64,000 nucleotides of DNA from Distichodus sexfasciatus (Eukaryota > Chordata > Actinopteri > Characiformes > Distichodontidae). This document shows, piece by piece, positions 1-11,845 of this stretch; positions within the stretch are counted from its first letter, which is position 1, and the number at the start of each line of letters is the position of its first letter. The position numbers were made by a program, and so were the translations under genes. The stretch spans positions 450,768 to 514,767 of the forward strand of contig JAVGVS010000289.1 in NCBI GenBank assembly GCA_032718565.1, read 5' to 3'. The notes beneath the pieces were generated by a model that saw nothing but the letters and a program-made list of their open reading frames with translations, was not told the DNA's origin and did not search any database.

Positions 1-53
1 CCACCCCTCCTCTCCCTGGGGTCTCACACTCCCCTCCTCCCTCCTCCAAACAG

Positions 54-74
54 CTTCGCTCACCTAAAGTCAAG
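54..74 (+). CDS. sorbs2: sorbs2 candidate 21-nt microexon
   Basis: A pyrimidine-rich stretch ending in CAG at 51-53 precedes 21 nt that read LRSPKVK, followed by the donor GTAAAG at 75. It is in phase 0 on both sides, so it can join the next exon at 2909 without changing frame. SORBS genes splice many small cassette exons, which fits. There is no protein match I can confirm from memory, so it is a splice-site-based candidate. Confidence 0.45.
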
Positions 75-3000
75 GTAAAGAACCGCATGACAGCAGCCAT
101 GTGGTGTGCATTGCAACTTACAGGTCTGCATACTCTCATGCCCATAGTTTATACACTAACAAACACAGATTAATCTGTTTCCTAAAAACTCCACGCTTCC
201 GTACTTTTTACTATTAAATTTTACTGCTTTTAAAAATGTTCTTCAATCTTAGTTTGGCATACTACTATAATCCTTATCAGTGTTTGGAGTGACGGGTTAC
301 AAAAGTAATGCAATTACAGTCATTTATTATTTTTTGTTGTAACGCAGTAATGTAAGGCATTACTACAAAATTTTCAGTAATATTATACTTGTTACATACT
401 GTATTTCAGTAACAACACACTTTAGAACCGATATTTAGTGCTGTTTTGTTTGTATAAAAAAATCAACACAGTGAGACCGTTGGGACAAGGGAAAATTACA
501 GTCCTACTGACTCTGTCTACAGTTATGCTATCGCCCTCCACTGGATGTAGCATGAACTGCAGTCAACTACATTTTAGCATTTTAAAACGTCAAGTCCTAC
601 ATCTGCAGTTATTTCGGTGAAAGTTACTCAAAAGTAATGCAGGAGTTGCGCTGAAATGCAGAGACAGTAATATTGTAATGTGTGACAAATTACTTTTAAC
701 AGTACCTACTAATCTATAATGTTTTACATTTTGGAAGTGACTTGCTCAACACAGATCCGTATGTGCCATTTTGTGTAGTCAAAATGAGTTTATTGTTTGC
801 ATGCTAAACCAGGATCAGTCACTGTTGACCATCATATTACTATACAGTATATAGTTTCTTTTTTTGAGCCCTGAATTTCATTGTTATAATCTTACATGCT
901 ATTGACAGGTCATGCAATCAGTGTTCACAGGAATTGAGTCAACCAAACCATTGATGCGTGATGTGCGATTCTGAATGCAACCCCTGACAGAGGCCTCTTT
1001 TGGTTCTGGTTCTAGCAGCCTGTGTTAAGGCGTGATGTTGTGGTTGTGGGTAAGCCCCCCCGTAGCCCCGTGATGTCTCGGAGGTCCTGCGGATCGCCTG
1101 TTAGAGGGCAAAACTATTCTCCATCTCATAGGGTAGGGGATTGTGTGCAGCTTGTGTGGCGTTAGAATAAGGACCTAAGAGAAACAACCCAAACCCATGC
1201 TGGTATTTGTCATTTCAGACAATATACAGACATGGTAGCTATGACAAGTAACGCATCGAACCTGCTTTTTGTGTGCATAAACTTAACATTGACAGGGATT
1301 CATTTTTAAGTAGTGCTGTGCGATATGATATATATCAGAAGACTACATAAGAATCTGTCATTTCATATTACACTCATTTATTTTGTGGTGTTGCAAAACA
1401 CAATGTTTACAGCAATATTTTTCATCTTTACATTTTTAGCATTTAGCACATGTTATCCAGACCGACTTCCATTTCCTAATTACAGGGACAGTCCCCCCTG
1501 TAGCAACTTAAGAGTCTTGCTCAGGGACCCAGTGATGGAAGTGCTGGAGGAAGGATTCGAACCAACAACCTTTTGGTCCAGAGGCAACCACTAGACCATC
1601 TCCACCTCATCATCATTTGAATGGGGGTTTGAAGTGTTACACATCGGCATATGAATGCAGGCAGAGATGGCGGGTGAAACAAGGCTTTGTTGACAGCCGC
1701 CTCCACTGTAACATCTACTGGCCACTTTGGCTATTGCAACTTGGCGGACTGACTCCTAAAGGAGCAGAAAAACTTCAAACTACTTGTTTTCCTGCTGTGC
1801 TATGCCAGACTATTGATACACATTTGAGAAATCACAGTTTCAGTACCAAAGAAACAACAGCTTTCAGTTGATCAGAGACAGAAAATTGGCAAGTGTCTAT
1901 CAATAAATATAGTGTTTCCTGTTGTCTTGGATATGAGATTTTGGTCCTATCGCACAGCCCTATTTTTAAGTCTTGGTCACTGCCCTAAACTTTGCCTCCA
2001 AGCATGACAAGCATTGCTGTTGACGTGAAGATTTTTTTATACTTGGATAGTGTAGCTCAGAGTGCTTCAGTAGCAGAGTGTTCATAATGTTAGTGTAATG
2101 GGCAGTGTGACAGTAACAGATGTTTTTAGAGCAATGCATTCACACATTATGAAGGTTTGCAAAAAGTTGCAGTGTAAACGAGGCTACAACGTTGTGCTCC
2201 TTGTCACTATAGCGCATGCTGTAGGTGTGTGTGTGTGTACATGGAATTTATTGCATGATCACCAGGTGGCTGTGTGGGTCAGTTACGTCACTTTGCAGCA
2301 GTCTGCTAGTGTGTGACCTGAATGTGTCTGTGCATAATAAATACGTTCTTGGCTGAATTGCTGAGACTTGCATAAGAGCCTTTTCTGCAGTTGGGAATGC
2401 ACCCAGTTTGGAGTGGTTGGGCTGTATGGAGTGCTTGTAGGAATGTCCAACCATCTTTCCTGTGCTCACAGCTTAAACAAGGTGCACTCCCCAGAGCTAG
2501 ACACGCGGCCTATTCCCCAAAAGTCCTTCCAGACAAGGGGAGTACAGTCCTCCTTTTTGGGAAACAAAGCGTTTTTTTACTGCTTCCAAGTCCTTCAATC
2601 AGATAATACAGAGAGATGCCTGGGAAAAAATACTACAGTCTGTGTATGGGCTTAGAAACTGTTTATAGCCCGTGGTAAGCCTCGATCTAATGTGTGTTTG
2701 AGCTGTCAGTCCTGGACTGAAGCCTTCACATACTACTTTTGTTCTAATACGACAGCAAGTTCAGGTACACATTTGATCCAGGACAGACCTGTAGCAGCAC
2801 AGTAAACTTTCTTTTTAAAAAGAAGAGATAATTAAGATAATCGTTTTTAACGAAAGACAACTACAACTATGTTTTTATCAGTCATGTTTGTCTTTTCTTT
2901 TCTTTCAGTCTCAGCGGCCAGGGTACGCACAAGACCCCTTGCAAGGTGGTGGGGAGCCGTGAGTATCTAACATCTATCATATCACAACCACCAAACACTG

Positions 3001-5617
3001 TATAAAGACATGACAAAAATGGATATTCAAATTAGTTCAGATCCACTCATTTGCTCCATCTTCTGTTCTTTCTTTTATCTCTCCCTCAGAAATCCACTGA
3101 TATTATTACTTGTGTAAATTGAAAATACAGCCCTTTTATCCTTCTATTGTTTCTTAGAACACCCCTATTTCACCTCATATATATACTTGTCTCTCATCAA
3201 GCCATTTCTACCATTTTTAAGCTACAGCCAACATGCTTCATAGGCAGAAGTTACGGACTTAACTAGGGATGAACAATTTGAAAATTACCACCCGATGCCA
3301 ATATTCAATATTTTTCATGCTTACAGTTAGGTCCATAAATATTTGGACAGAGACAACTTTGTTCTAATTTTGGTTCTGTACATTACCACAATGAATTTTA
3401 ACAGATTGCATAAAAATGTGAGAACTAAAGCATTTTTTTCACACAATCCCTTCATTTCAGGGACTCGAAAGTAGTTGGACAAATTAAATAACTAAAAATA
3501 ATATGTTCATTTTTAATACTTGGTTGAAAACGCTTTGCTGACAGTGACAGCCTGGAGTCTTGAACTCACCATCACCATCATGGACATCACCAGATGCTTC
3601 CTCCTTTTTAATGCTCTGCCAGGCCTTTACTGCAGCGGCTTCCAGTTGCTGTTTGTTGGCCTTTCTGTCCAAAGTTTAGTCTTCAACAAGTTTAAATGCA
3701 TGCTCAGTTGGGTTAAGATCAGGTGACTGACTTGGCCGTTCAAGAATATTCCACTTCTTTGCTTTAATAAACTCCTTGGTTGCTTTGGCTGCATGTTTTG
3801 GGTCATTGTCCATCTGTATTATGAAACGCTGCCCAATCAATTTGACTGCATTTAGCTGGATTTGAGTAGACAGTATGTCTCTGAACACCTCAGAATTCAC
3901 TTGGCTGCTTCTGTCCTGAGTCAATAAACAACTAGTGCCCCAGTGGATCATGAGCTGCTCCGCGCCTTCTCCATACTTTTTTCTTGCCATCATTCTGGTA
4001 GAGGTTGATCTTGGTTTCATCTGTCCAAAGAATGTTTTTCCAGAACTGTGCTGGCTTTTCTAGATGTTTTTTTTAGCAAAGTCCAATCTAGCCTTTCTAT
4101 TCTTGAGGCTTATGAATGGCTTGCACTTTGCAGTGCACTCTCTGTATTTACTTTTATGCAGTCGTCTCTTTATGGTAGACTTGGATATTGATACGGCTAC
4201 CTCCTGGAGAGTTTTGTTCACTTGGTTGGCTGTTGTGAAGGGGTTTCTCTTCACCATGGAAATGACTCTGCGATCATCCACCGTGAACGTCCAGGTCTTT
4301 TTGCGTTGCTGAGTTCACCAGTGCTTTCTTTCTTTCTTTCTTTCTTTCTCAGGATGTACCAAACTGCAGATTTTGCCACTCCTAACATGGTAGCAATTTT
4401 TCAGATGGGTTTTTTCTGTTTTCGCAGCTTAAGGATGGCTTGTTTCACCTGCAGGCAGGGCTCCTTTGACCGCATGTTGTCTGTTCACAGCAAAATCCTC
4501 CACTTGCATGCACCACACCTCAAATCAACTCCACGCCTTTTATCTGCTTAATTGCTAATGACATAACGAAGCGAATTGCCCACACCTGCCCATGAAATAG
4601 CCTTTGAGTCAATTGCCTAATTACTTTTGGTCCCTTTATAAAGAGGGTGGCACATGTTAAGGAGCTGAAACTCCTAAACCCTTCATCCAATTTGAATGTG
4701 GATACCGTCAAATGAAAGCTGAGAGTCTACACATTATGTCCATGTCCATAATATAACTATAATTGGAATGTTTCAGTAAACAGGTACAAAAAAAACTTGT
4801 CAGTGTCCAAATATTTATGGACCTAACTGTATATCTGCCGATGCTGATATTGATAAATGAGGAAGGCAGGCGCTAGCATAGACCGAATCGAGCATGTAAA
4901 GACAAAGATATACTTAATTTTGATATTTCTAACAGAGCACCAAGTCAAGCAAGTGTGAAAGCAGAGCAGAACACTTCAACATTTTAAGAAAAGTCACTTC
5001 CAGTCAAATAGGTCATGTTTGACTCTCTGTGTGCAGTAACTAGTGTGTAGGGAGCCGTTAAGCTACAAACCTGACAGGTTCCTGAAATGCATACCTACCA
5101 TACTATTAAGTGCACTAGTACAACAAATGCGTCATCCAATATCGGCCGATTCCGACATGATTCCGATATTATCATTCATTTCTAGAATTCACATATTGTC
5201 TTTGCTCCACCTTATTATTAACTTGCTTAACTGTATGGATTATGATGTCACAGGTTTCAAGCTGTGTATAATTATATGCCACGCAATGAGGACGAGCTGG
5301 AACTGAAGGAGGGAGATGTCATTGATGTGATGGAGAAATGTGACGATGGCTGGTTTGTGGGTAAGTGCTGCACTCTGTCTCCTCCTGAAACACCATGGTG
5401 GCGGATGAGGTCTTTTCCCCACTAGATGGCACTTGAGACTGAGGGAAAAATATCTGCTGTCTTTTGTAACCATTTTGTAGAAACGTCCAGACTTTTTAAG
5501 TGTAATTTTCTACTAACCGAAACAATGAATAATGAATGGTTTTGGATGCTTTTAGGAACGTCCAGGCGCAGCAAGTTTTTTGGAACCTTTCCTGGGAACT
5601 ACGTAAAGCGCATGTAA
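54..5617 (+). CDS. sorbs2: sorbs2 3' end (sorbin and SH3 domain protein 2, partial)
   Basis: This is the 3' end of a SORBS-family adaptor. These proteins bind vinculin and other focal-adhesion or Z-disc proteins through three C-terminal SH3 domains. Exons are 54-74 (candidate), 2909-2958, 5254-5360 and 5556-5617. The last three give 73 codons including the stop. They encode a proline/glycine linker (SQRPGYAQDPLQ) and then the final SH3 domain, with the ALYDY-like AVYNYMPRNEDELEL, the acidic RT loop, DGWFVGTSRR and the terminal FGTFPGNYVKRM. The ending without extra C-terminal residues and the downstream pdlim3 gene favour sorbs2 over sorbs1 or sorbs3. Upstream exons, with the SoHo domain and first two SH3 domains, lie outside the window. 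All donors are GT and all acceptors AG. Confidence 0.87.
280..720. repeat. AT-rich dispersed repeat (GTAATG/TTACT-rich)
   Basis: The segment repeats GTAATGC, TTACTAC and AGTAAC-type words in both orientations. This resembles common teleost non-autonomous DNA elements with ATTACTGCGTTAC-like arms. I cannot fix its ends or assign a family. Confidence 0.35.
1311..1962. mobile_element. hAT-type MITE with perfect 8-bp target duplication
   Basis: The left end is TAGTGCTGTGCGATA at 1311. The right end, read on the other strand, is TAGGGCTGTGCGATA, so 14 of 15 bases match. Both sides are flanked by the same 8 bases, TTTTTAAG (1303-1310 and 1963-1970). TIRs of this size with an 8-bp duplication are the signature of hAT transposition. 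The 652-bp element has no transposase ORF and carries a nested SINE-like segment. It lies in a sorbs2 intron. Confidence 0.85.
1438..1612 (-). repeat. tRNA-derived SINE copy nested in the hAT MITE
   Basis: Read on the minus strand, the segment starts with a tRNA-like head: a box-A-like TGGTCTAGTGGTTGCCTC and a box B GGTTCGAATCC. It then has the tail motif related to TCCAGAG..ACTT and CTAAATGCTAAAAATGTAA. Related copies occur at 30003-30196, 30847-31060, 47655-47706 and 62943-63135. Confidence 0.65.
2909..2958 (+). CDS. sorbs2: sorbs2 linker exon before last SH3 domain
   Basis: A TTTTCTTTCTTTCAG-type acceptor precedes 50 nt reading SQRPGYAQDPLQGGGEP, and a GTGAGT donor follows. It ends two bases into a proline codon that the exon at 5254 completes (GEP-FQAVYNY). 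That junction matches the family pattern, in which GEPF/EPF leads straight into the third SH3 domain. Confidence 0.8.
3676..4475 (-). pseudogene. Broken Tc1-like transposase
   Basis: Minus-strand fragments in different frames carry recognisable transposase parts. A helix-turn-helix-like N-terminus follows the ATG at 4475. The piece at 4060-4281 includes VKRNPFTTANQVNKTL and STIKRRLHKSKY. Around 4020-4060 lies LWTDETK. The piece at 3676-4020 includes IIQMDNDPKHAAKATKEF and PSQSPDLNPTEH. The three acidic residues of the DDE site (in TDE, DNDPKH and NPTEH) are all visible, but frameshifts separate the parts. A CTTT microsatellite (4324-4350) interrupts the N-terminal region. Confidence 0.9.
4324..4350. 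repeat. (CTTT)n microsatellite inside the Tc1 transposase
   Basis: About six tandem CTTT units sit between the helix-turn-helix portion and the rest of the transposase, and are associated with a frame change there. Confidence 0.85.
5254..5360 (+). CDS. sorbs2: sorbs2 SH3-3 exon
   Basis: The acceptor TCACAG precedes an exon coding most of the third SH3 domain: FQAVYNYMPRNEDELEL, the RT-loop acidic run, GDVIDVMEKCDDGWFVG. The conserved SH3 ligand-binding residues (Tyr pair, acidic RT loop, Trp of DGW) are present. The donor is GTAAGT. Confidence 0.92.
5556..5617 (+). CDS. sorbs2: sorbs2 terminal exon
   Basis: The exon reads TSRRSKFFGTFPGNYVKRM and then TAA at 5615-5617. The PGNYV motif closes the SH3 fold, and the protein ends only two residues later, as expected for SORBS2. 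Confidence 0.92.
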
Positions 5618-5930
5618 GATGAGGGATGTGAGCGCTCCCTGTTTGGTTCTACACAAGTCTGCTTGCCCCACTGTCACAGTGCAGATGGAGAACTCCACCA
5701 TTCTGTCAAGTGAAACAAACTCTCCCCTTTATTGCATGGCACACGGAGATTAGACTTGTTCTTAGAGCAGATGACTACACCTCATTCAATGATTTGTTCA
5801 AGACTTGGATTACTCGACTCTGAAGCAATTACATACAACAGTACTGCTGCAAAGACTCCAAAAGATGGCTGTTTTGGTTGCCTATATTTTTAACATTATA
5901 TTTCATTAAATACAGTACAATCCTTGTCTG
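5618..5930 (+). other. sorbs2: sorbs2 3'UTR with poly(A) signal candidates
   Basis: Sequence after the sorbs2 stop is AT-rich and non-coding. An ATTAAA at 5905-5910 and an AATAAA at 6112-6117 are candidate polyadenylation signals. The first is about 290 nt after the stop. The true 3' end is inferred. Confidence 0.4.
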
Positions 5931-6069
5931 CCTTTTAGTAAAATTGAAGAATTTTAAAGTGAAGAAGTAACCAAGTGCCCTATTTATGATTTTATTTATT
6001 GGGAGGCATAGGTTTTCTCTTGGTTTAGGGTACAGTAAAGGGGTGCACTGTTAAAAAAAATTGTAGCAA

Positions 6070-6150
6070 ATGAAAACATCTTGAATTTAGCAAATCTCAG
6101 TATGAGACAAAAATAAACAATTATTTAAATTCAAGATGGTTTCATTAGAA
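6070..6150. repeat. Short inverted repeat (MITE-like)
   Basis: The arms GAAAACATCTTGAATTTA and TAAATTCAAGATGGTTTC are inverted complements with a few mismatches, around a short loop. GCACTGTTAAAAAAAATTG precedes them. This resembles a small palindromic MITE; the ends are not defined. Confidence 0.45.
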
Positions 6151-6665
6151 CTACAACTCTCTTTTACAACTCGCAATTTGATAACCAGTGTTTAGGAATG
6201 TTCTGTTGTTTCCAGGAAAAGGACATGCCCTCGCAAATCTGGTGTTTTCTGATCTTATCTAGATCTAGACTGAACAGTGTTGCAGTGTGATGCTGAGTTG
6301 GCTGGTGCTACATCATTAGGCCTACATGCAAATTGACCTCCTTCAAAGCAACAGATTCAAAATAAATATCCTCTGATTTTCTGTGCTTCTATTTTCTGTC
6401 CCTCCAGACATTCCTGTAATTATTGGAAGAATTTTACAGAGTAAAAATGTTTATGGTATTTATAGCTTAAAAAAGGTAATATTTTATACAATGCAATCAT
6501 CCTTATCATTCATTTTGGAAACTGACTTGGTGTAAAAGTCTAACGTTATACATTGTCAATACTGCAATAATATCTACTGCCTAAAAATACTTTATATTGA
6601 ATTATCTTGCACACTGTAATCTCTTATTTTTGAGTTGGTCTGAGGAGTGTGTCAACATTGTGATA

Positions 6666-7290
6666 TACACTATAGGGCCAAAAAAGTATTGGACACCTGA
6701 GCATCACACGTAAATGAGCTTCTTGGGCATTCTGTTCTATAGCCACCGTATTCCTCATCCACAGTTTCTAACAGCAGCTATCAAATCCAGATTTGTCCAT
6801 CCGGTGAAGGGTGATTCATCACTCCAGCAAACATTTCTACTACTCCAGAGTTCAAAGACAAGATCCTGTCTTCAATAAGTTTCCAAAAGGAAGTTCTATT
6901 GCTGATGTTGCTTTCTGTGGCAGTCGGAAATTCTTTACTTGATGATGCAACATGGGATGCATTCATTTAACAATTATACACCACACAATATCTGAAATCG
7001 GTCTACTGCTGTATGGATGAGCTGTTGCTCCTTGATGCTTCCTCTTCTCAACAATAGGTGTAGGCCTATTAGAACGGAATGTCCAGGTCTTTTGGGCAAA
7101 GGTGGCATCTTATGACAGTACCACATTTGAACGGAACTCCTCATTACACTCCATTCTACTGCCAGTGTCCGAATGGAGACTGCATGACTAACTCTTTGCT
7201 ATATTTTATGCGGTTGGTTGACAATTCCCCGCTCATTTAGGTGGCGTCCACTGACTTTTGTTGTGTCTGTGATATGGCCCCTATGAATTT
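6666..7290. mobile_element. DNA-transposon relic (CACTATAGGGCCAAAA-type ends)
   Basis: TACACTATAGGGCCAAAAAA, then a GTATTGGACACCT motif, begins the element. A diverged inverted counterpart, GGTGGCGTCCACTGACTTTTG through TGGCCCCTAT, lies near 7230-7285. Such ends are common on teleost non-autonomous elements. No transposase is seen and superfamily assignment is uncertain. Confidence 0.5.
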
Positions 7291-7299
7291 AATTTGAGT

Positions 7300-10200
7300 G
7301 AACAAGTGTACTTTTTTAGAAAATCTATTTTGACTGGTCAGAGGATTTATTTTCATTGAAGATTATAGATATAATATATTCGGTTCATTTTTATCTTACA
7401 CATTTTTGGGGGGTATGTCCTACATGTATGGGTTAAGACTCACCCAACTGTTAATAATCATGTACATATAAGCTTTCATCAGACAACAAATTATTTGATT
7501 CCAGGTCAGCGTAGCAAAGGTCAACCAAAAGAATATGGAATACTGTAATGAGTGTTATTAGTATTTGAGGCACTGTAATGCCTCATTGTATTTGCATACA
7601 CTTCTGTATTGTTGCATTTTGACCTACCAGATTGTATCCGCAGCTTCTATAACATTTGCACATTACTTCATCAATAACAACAATCAATGGACAGTCTCCT
7701 ATTTCACATTAGTACTTCATATCTAAGTCTAAGATGTGTTCAGTGATCACTGCCATAATAATAAAAACCCTGCTGTGATAAACACAAAGGTAACAGTCAC
7801 AGTGGCAAACTGAGTATTATATCCATCACTGGCCTCTTTTACTTTTGAGATCAGTTTGCCTGTAGCAGTTTGTGTTTGTGGCCTTGGTTACCTGGTTACC
7901 TAGTCTTCCATGCTGTAGCACCAGGTTAAGCCATTGCATAATCATAAGGTGCATAGTAATACCAAATAGCATTCATACAGGCATAAGGCAATTGAAACCT
8001 AAAAATCAAATGTGAAACACCTAAACATTTAAGTAACAATGGGTCTTGTTCCCCAATATCAAGTAATTGCTCTTACATTTGTTCTTAGGAATGCTACCAC
8101 ATTTAAATAGTATAATTTTATACAGTTGTAGAATTGGAGAACACTCCATAACCTAATGTTTTGGACAAACATGCATGCATTAACATTTGTACCAGAGTGT
8201 TCTCCAGCATTATTAAATTCTGTTCTTATCTAGTAACACATTTCAAAGAAGAGAACATAAGTAAATGTCTGGAAAAAGTGGAGTATAACATATCTTAAGA
8301 AATGTTGGCGGATGAGGCCCAGTGAGTTCATCTGATATAATTATAGTCTGCCCAGACAGATCTGCCAAGTTTTGTTTACATATCATTTTAGATTTGGACA
8401 GCTTAAAAAATGTTATTCAGTGATTTGCTATTCATAAAGGGATTTAAAAAGTCATAAGCCATAAGACTGGTTTAAAGATGCAAAGTCCAAAATAAATATT
8501 ATATAGTAAGCAGCCCTGCTGCCTAAATGTAGCCTTAGTATTCATATTTGACCATACGCTTGTCAACCGATGAAAAGTTGCAGTTTTATATACACTGGTT
8601 ACTTTAAAAGTTAAAGATCCCGAAGCAGTGGTGGTGTGTAGCCTGTACCTCTGTTCACTGTTAAGAAACGGCTCAAGCTCCGCTGTGGGATAATCTCCAG
8701 CGGCAGTATAGAGACTCCGACAATATGTGACTCTTTCCAGTGTCTTCCCATGAGTGCACTACATGCAGCTTTCCACCAGGAAATGATCTCTTAGGAAGAG
8801 AAAAAGCAATCAATTAAACTCCAAGCCCAATGATTATTTTTGTACTTCTCTTTTCTCTCTGTGCAACTGTTCATTAATAAATATAGTCTGATCAAATATT
8901 TCACAATGGATCTCAAGGTTTTTTTTTCTTTGTCTGAGTCCTAGCTAAAATACAAACATCCTTATTCATGGTAGTTGTGGTTCCAGATGCAGCGATTAGG
9001 CAGGATGCAAATGAGAGTTTAATAAAAAATGTATTAAGAAAAACAGAGGAGCAAAGCTAAAGAAATGTCACTTACTGCTGTGAACTACAATAAAAAGTAA
9101 ATGCATGTAATTGCAAACTAGCCAAAGCAGGTTCAATGAAAGAAGCAGATTTAACTAGCAAAGAACACACGTGAAGCATATTAGTGCAAACGAACCGTGG
9201 ATAATAACAGGGAAAAGATTCCTAGATAGGGAGGCCACTAGTGGCCAGTGGGCTAATTACAGGCCAGTTGTGACCACCGTGATATAATCTTAGCGTTTCC
9301 AACCCTTGGTTTATTGTGAGAAGTCAGGAACATTACCATGTCTCAAATTAAGCTTTGGTAAAATAGTCTAGCTAATGATCCACAACAGATGCTATTTTCA
9401 TAGCCAAGCATCAACAACTGTGGAATTAATAACGGGTATATTATAAGATTGGGGTTAATGTTGAAGTTGGTATGGATTTAGTGTTGGATAGAGGGGTGTG
9501 AATATGGGTACAAGAAAACATGCTGTTGAAAGGCAAATTAGCATCCTGACAGGTTGTTTTATAAATGTCAAAGGGACAGGTGACCAGATAATATGCTGAA
9601 TATTCAGATAGTGTGCACTGATCACATGCTCTGAACACAAATAGACTGCTGAGATCAATTGTCATCGGCATCATTTATCATCAGAAGAGACTCTACACAT
9701 ACGAGAAAACCTCCTGACAGTGCTCTTTCAATTTAGTAGAATGCCAATACGAATGTTTCCACGGAAACCTTATTTTAAATAATGTTGGAACTTTTATGTG
9801 AGAAAAAAATACATTACACATGTAGAACATTTAATACTTAAGAATTCAGTCAATATTTCATTGTTCAAAGATGCATTTTTAGCTATTCAGAGTTGGTCTG
9901 GACTGGCCAACTGTATTGTCTGCAGAAGTGACTGAACCACAGTCTTAGTCTATAAACAGCAGCACAAGGTCCCTCTCAGCACCATAGTAACACAGTAAAC
10001 AGAGAGTCAGTAGAGAGCGGGCTGGGTTTTCTCTGGTGGAAAAAGAATTGGAGGCATGCGACAGTCCTGACGGGAGAGCTAAACCTGTGTTCTTGTTGAA
10101 GCTTTAGATTGTAGACTTTTTAAAATGAAGCAAATCCCCCCAGCATTCTCATAATCAATTAATAAATGTGCCTATGAAAAGTGCTCCAGCTATGCATCAA

Positions 10201-11400
10201 ACTGCAAACTCAAAATATCATGTTCCAAAATGAATACAGAATGTGACATGGTCTATTCAGCCTTCAGAAACCCTTTTGATGTTTGCCAAAAAAGCTGGAC
10301 ATCAGTTACACTGCTAGGGTCAAATGCACAAGTAAAATAATTTACATGATTTACATGAATATATATCACTATGTTTTGTAAGACAGCCGTCTAATTAATA
10401 AAATTTCACAATTTTTGAGATCAGTAAGCTGCAAGATTATAAAGAATGCAGCAAAAATTAGTCAGTTGTATGTCTAATGCACACATTAATTCAACTGACA
10501 ATTGAACAAATAGAACATGTTCCTTGAAATAAATTGACAATAAAATAAGAACACAATCTGACAATAGTTTGGTCATATTTGCAGTGTTACACTTCCTTGT
10601 TCTGGGACCCACGTGCCTCCCAGAGGATCCCAAACAACCCCGCAGTTCCCAAATACTCAACCAAACAAGGAGTTGTGCGAGCGTGCAATGCAAATCAGTG
10701 TGATCCATCTTCCTAAACAGACTGGCTGGCCTTTAACGGCCCTCAGACAGTGCACAGGGCACTCAGGCCGCAAAGCAAACTTGAGTTTCATTTGGAGAGC
10801 CTGTCATAACTCAGCTGCAGGGAGTTTTCCATGCATAACAACTCAGACAGCTCAGGCACAGAACGACAGCTTGAGATGGATGCTGAGCTGAGCATTGGTT
10901 GTGGTTGCTCCAAGACTAAAATCAAATATGGGATCGCTCAGCATGAGGAAGCAGCAGGTACAAACGTCAAATCTGGTCTTAGATGCCAGGTGATGCCTGT
11001 CTACTGTGAAAAAGGAGAAAGTGAAAAATGCTCAAATGCTGAGTCACTCTGACCCGTCTTTCATCAGTCCATTGTTGCTCTTGATAAAAACACAAAATTA
11101 AGTAAAACATCTGAAGTTTTCCAGTGCTTCATTATGACTTAAGAGAATTTGTTAAAAAGTTCAGGCTTGAGCAGACACTCTGTCAACTCCACAGTTGTTT
11201 TGACTAACCTTGTGCTGGTGAGCTGTTAAGGTTTTGATCTGTTCTTAGCAGCTAGAGCCTCTGACTCATCACACTAGTTTGAAATGGCGAGTGACAACTT
11301 TGCCAGACATACCCGGGTGCCTGGCCAGGAGATGAGAGAAAACCAAGGAGGAGACAGGCTTGAGTGGCAGAGTGAAAAAAGATCAAGAATAGCAAAAGAC
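7300..11400. other. Intergenic region between sorbs2 and pdlim3, no gene recognised
   Basis: AT-rich DNA. The only open frames are short, lack splice-consistent neighbours and carry no domain I recognise. It presumably contains the distal 3'UTR of sorbs2 and upstream regulatory DNA of pdlim3, but I cannot point to specific elements. Confidence 0.5.
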
Positions 11401-11531
11401 ACTGTGAAGGAGAGACTTGGAGTGGGAAAGAGGGAGAGAGAGAGTGTGTTGTAGCACACTACCTCAGATGTTCAATTTGCTGTATGATCTCACTCTGAGA
11501 GGTGGGGCATCCTGGCATCCTCTTAACACTG

Positions 11532-11550
11532 ACACACACACACACACACA
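11532..11550. repeat. (CA)n microsatellite
   Basis: A run of about nine AC dinucleotides, roughly 200 bp upstream of the pdlim3 start codon. Confidence 0.9.
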
Positions 11551-11752
11551 CCCCCACATTTATAAAGAATCAGTCGCAGACCCTGGTTGCCAATCACCAC
11601 TGGCCCAGAGTGAGTCTGTGTGTGTGTCTAAAGGAGGAGGAACAGCTGATTCGCCCTAGTCCTGGAACAGCTCAACCTGCTCGCTGCACTCGGATAAGTC
11701 AGCAGGAAAAAAGACTAAAGGAGAAAAACGAGGGAGTGAGTGAAGACAAGAC

Positions 11753-11845
11753 ATGCCACAGAACGTGTTGCTAGAGGGGCCAGCCCCATGGGGATTTCGA
11801 CTATCTGGGGGAAAAGACTTCAACCAGCCTCTGACCATCACCAGG
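11753..11845 (+). CDS. pdlim3: pdlim3 exon 1, start of PDZ domain
   Basis: The ATG at 11753 opens MPQNVLLEGPAPWGFRLSGG and runs to the GTGAGT donor at 11846. The PWGFRLSGG segment is the carboxylate-binding loop of ALP/Enigma PDZ domains. The start is fixed by its match to the family N-terminus. A 3.4-kb intron follows. Confidence 0.93.

Larger units (their letters stand above)
3324..4829 (-). mobile_element. Tc1/mariner-like transposon, inactive
   Basis: The ends CAGTTAGGTCCATAAATATT (3324 on) and its exact reverse complement (ending 4829) form a perfect 26-bp inverted repeat. It is flanked by TA at 3322-3323 and 4830-4831, the Tc1/mariner target-site duplication. The 1506-bp length fits a full-size Tc1-like element. 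The transposase is encoded on the minus strand and is broken. Confidence 0.93.
3264..5185. repeat. Degenerate hAT-like repeat interrupted by a Tc1 element
   Basis: TAGGGATGAACAATTT at the left and ATCATTCATTTCTA at the right are diverged inverted ends of the 'TAGGGATGCACGAT' type. Internal sequence contains ATCGGCCGATTCCGA and TTCCGATATTATC. Related internal sequence occurs around 36990-37660. The Tc1 element at 3324-4829 splits it. I see no clear target duplication, so the boundaries are approximate. Confidence 0.45.

Noticed and set aside
6781..6966. 61-codon minus-strand ORF as a transposase fragment
   Set aside because: It lies inside the MITE-like relic but shows no DDE or other transposase motif.
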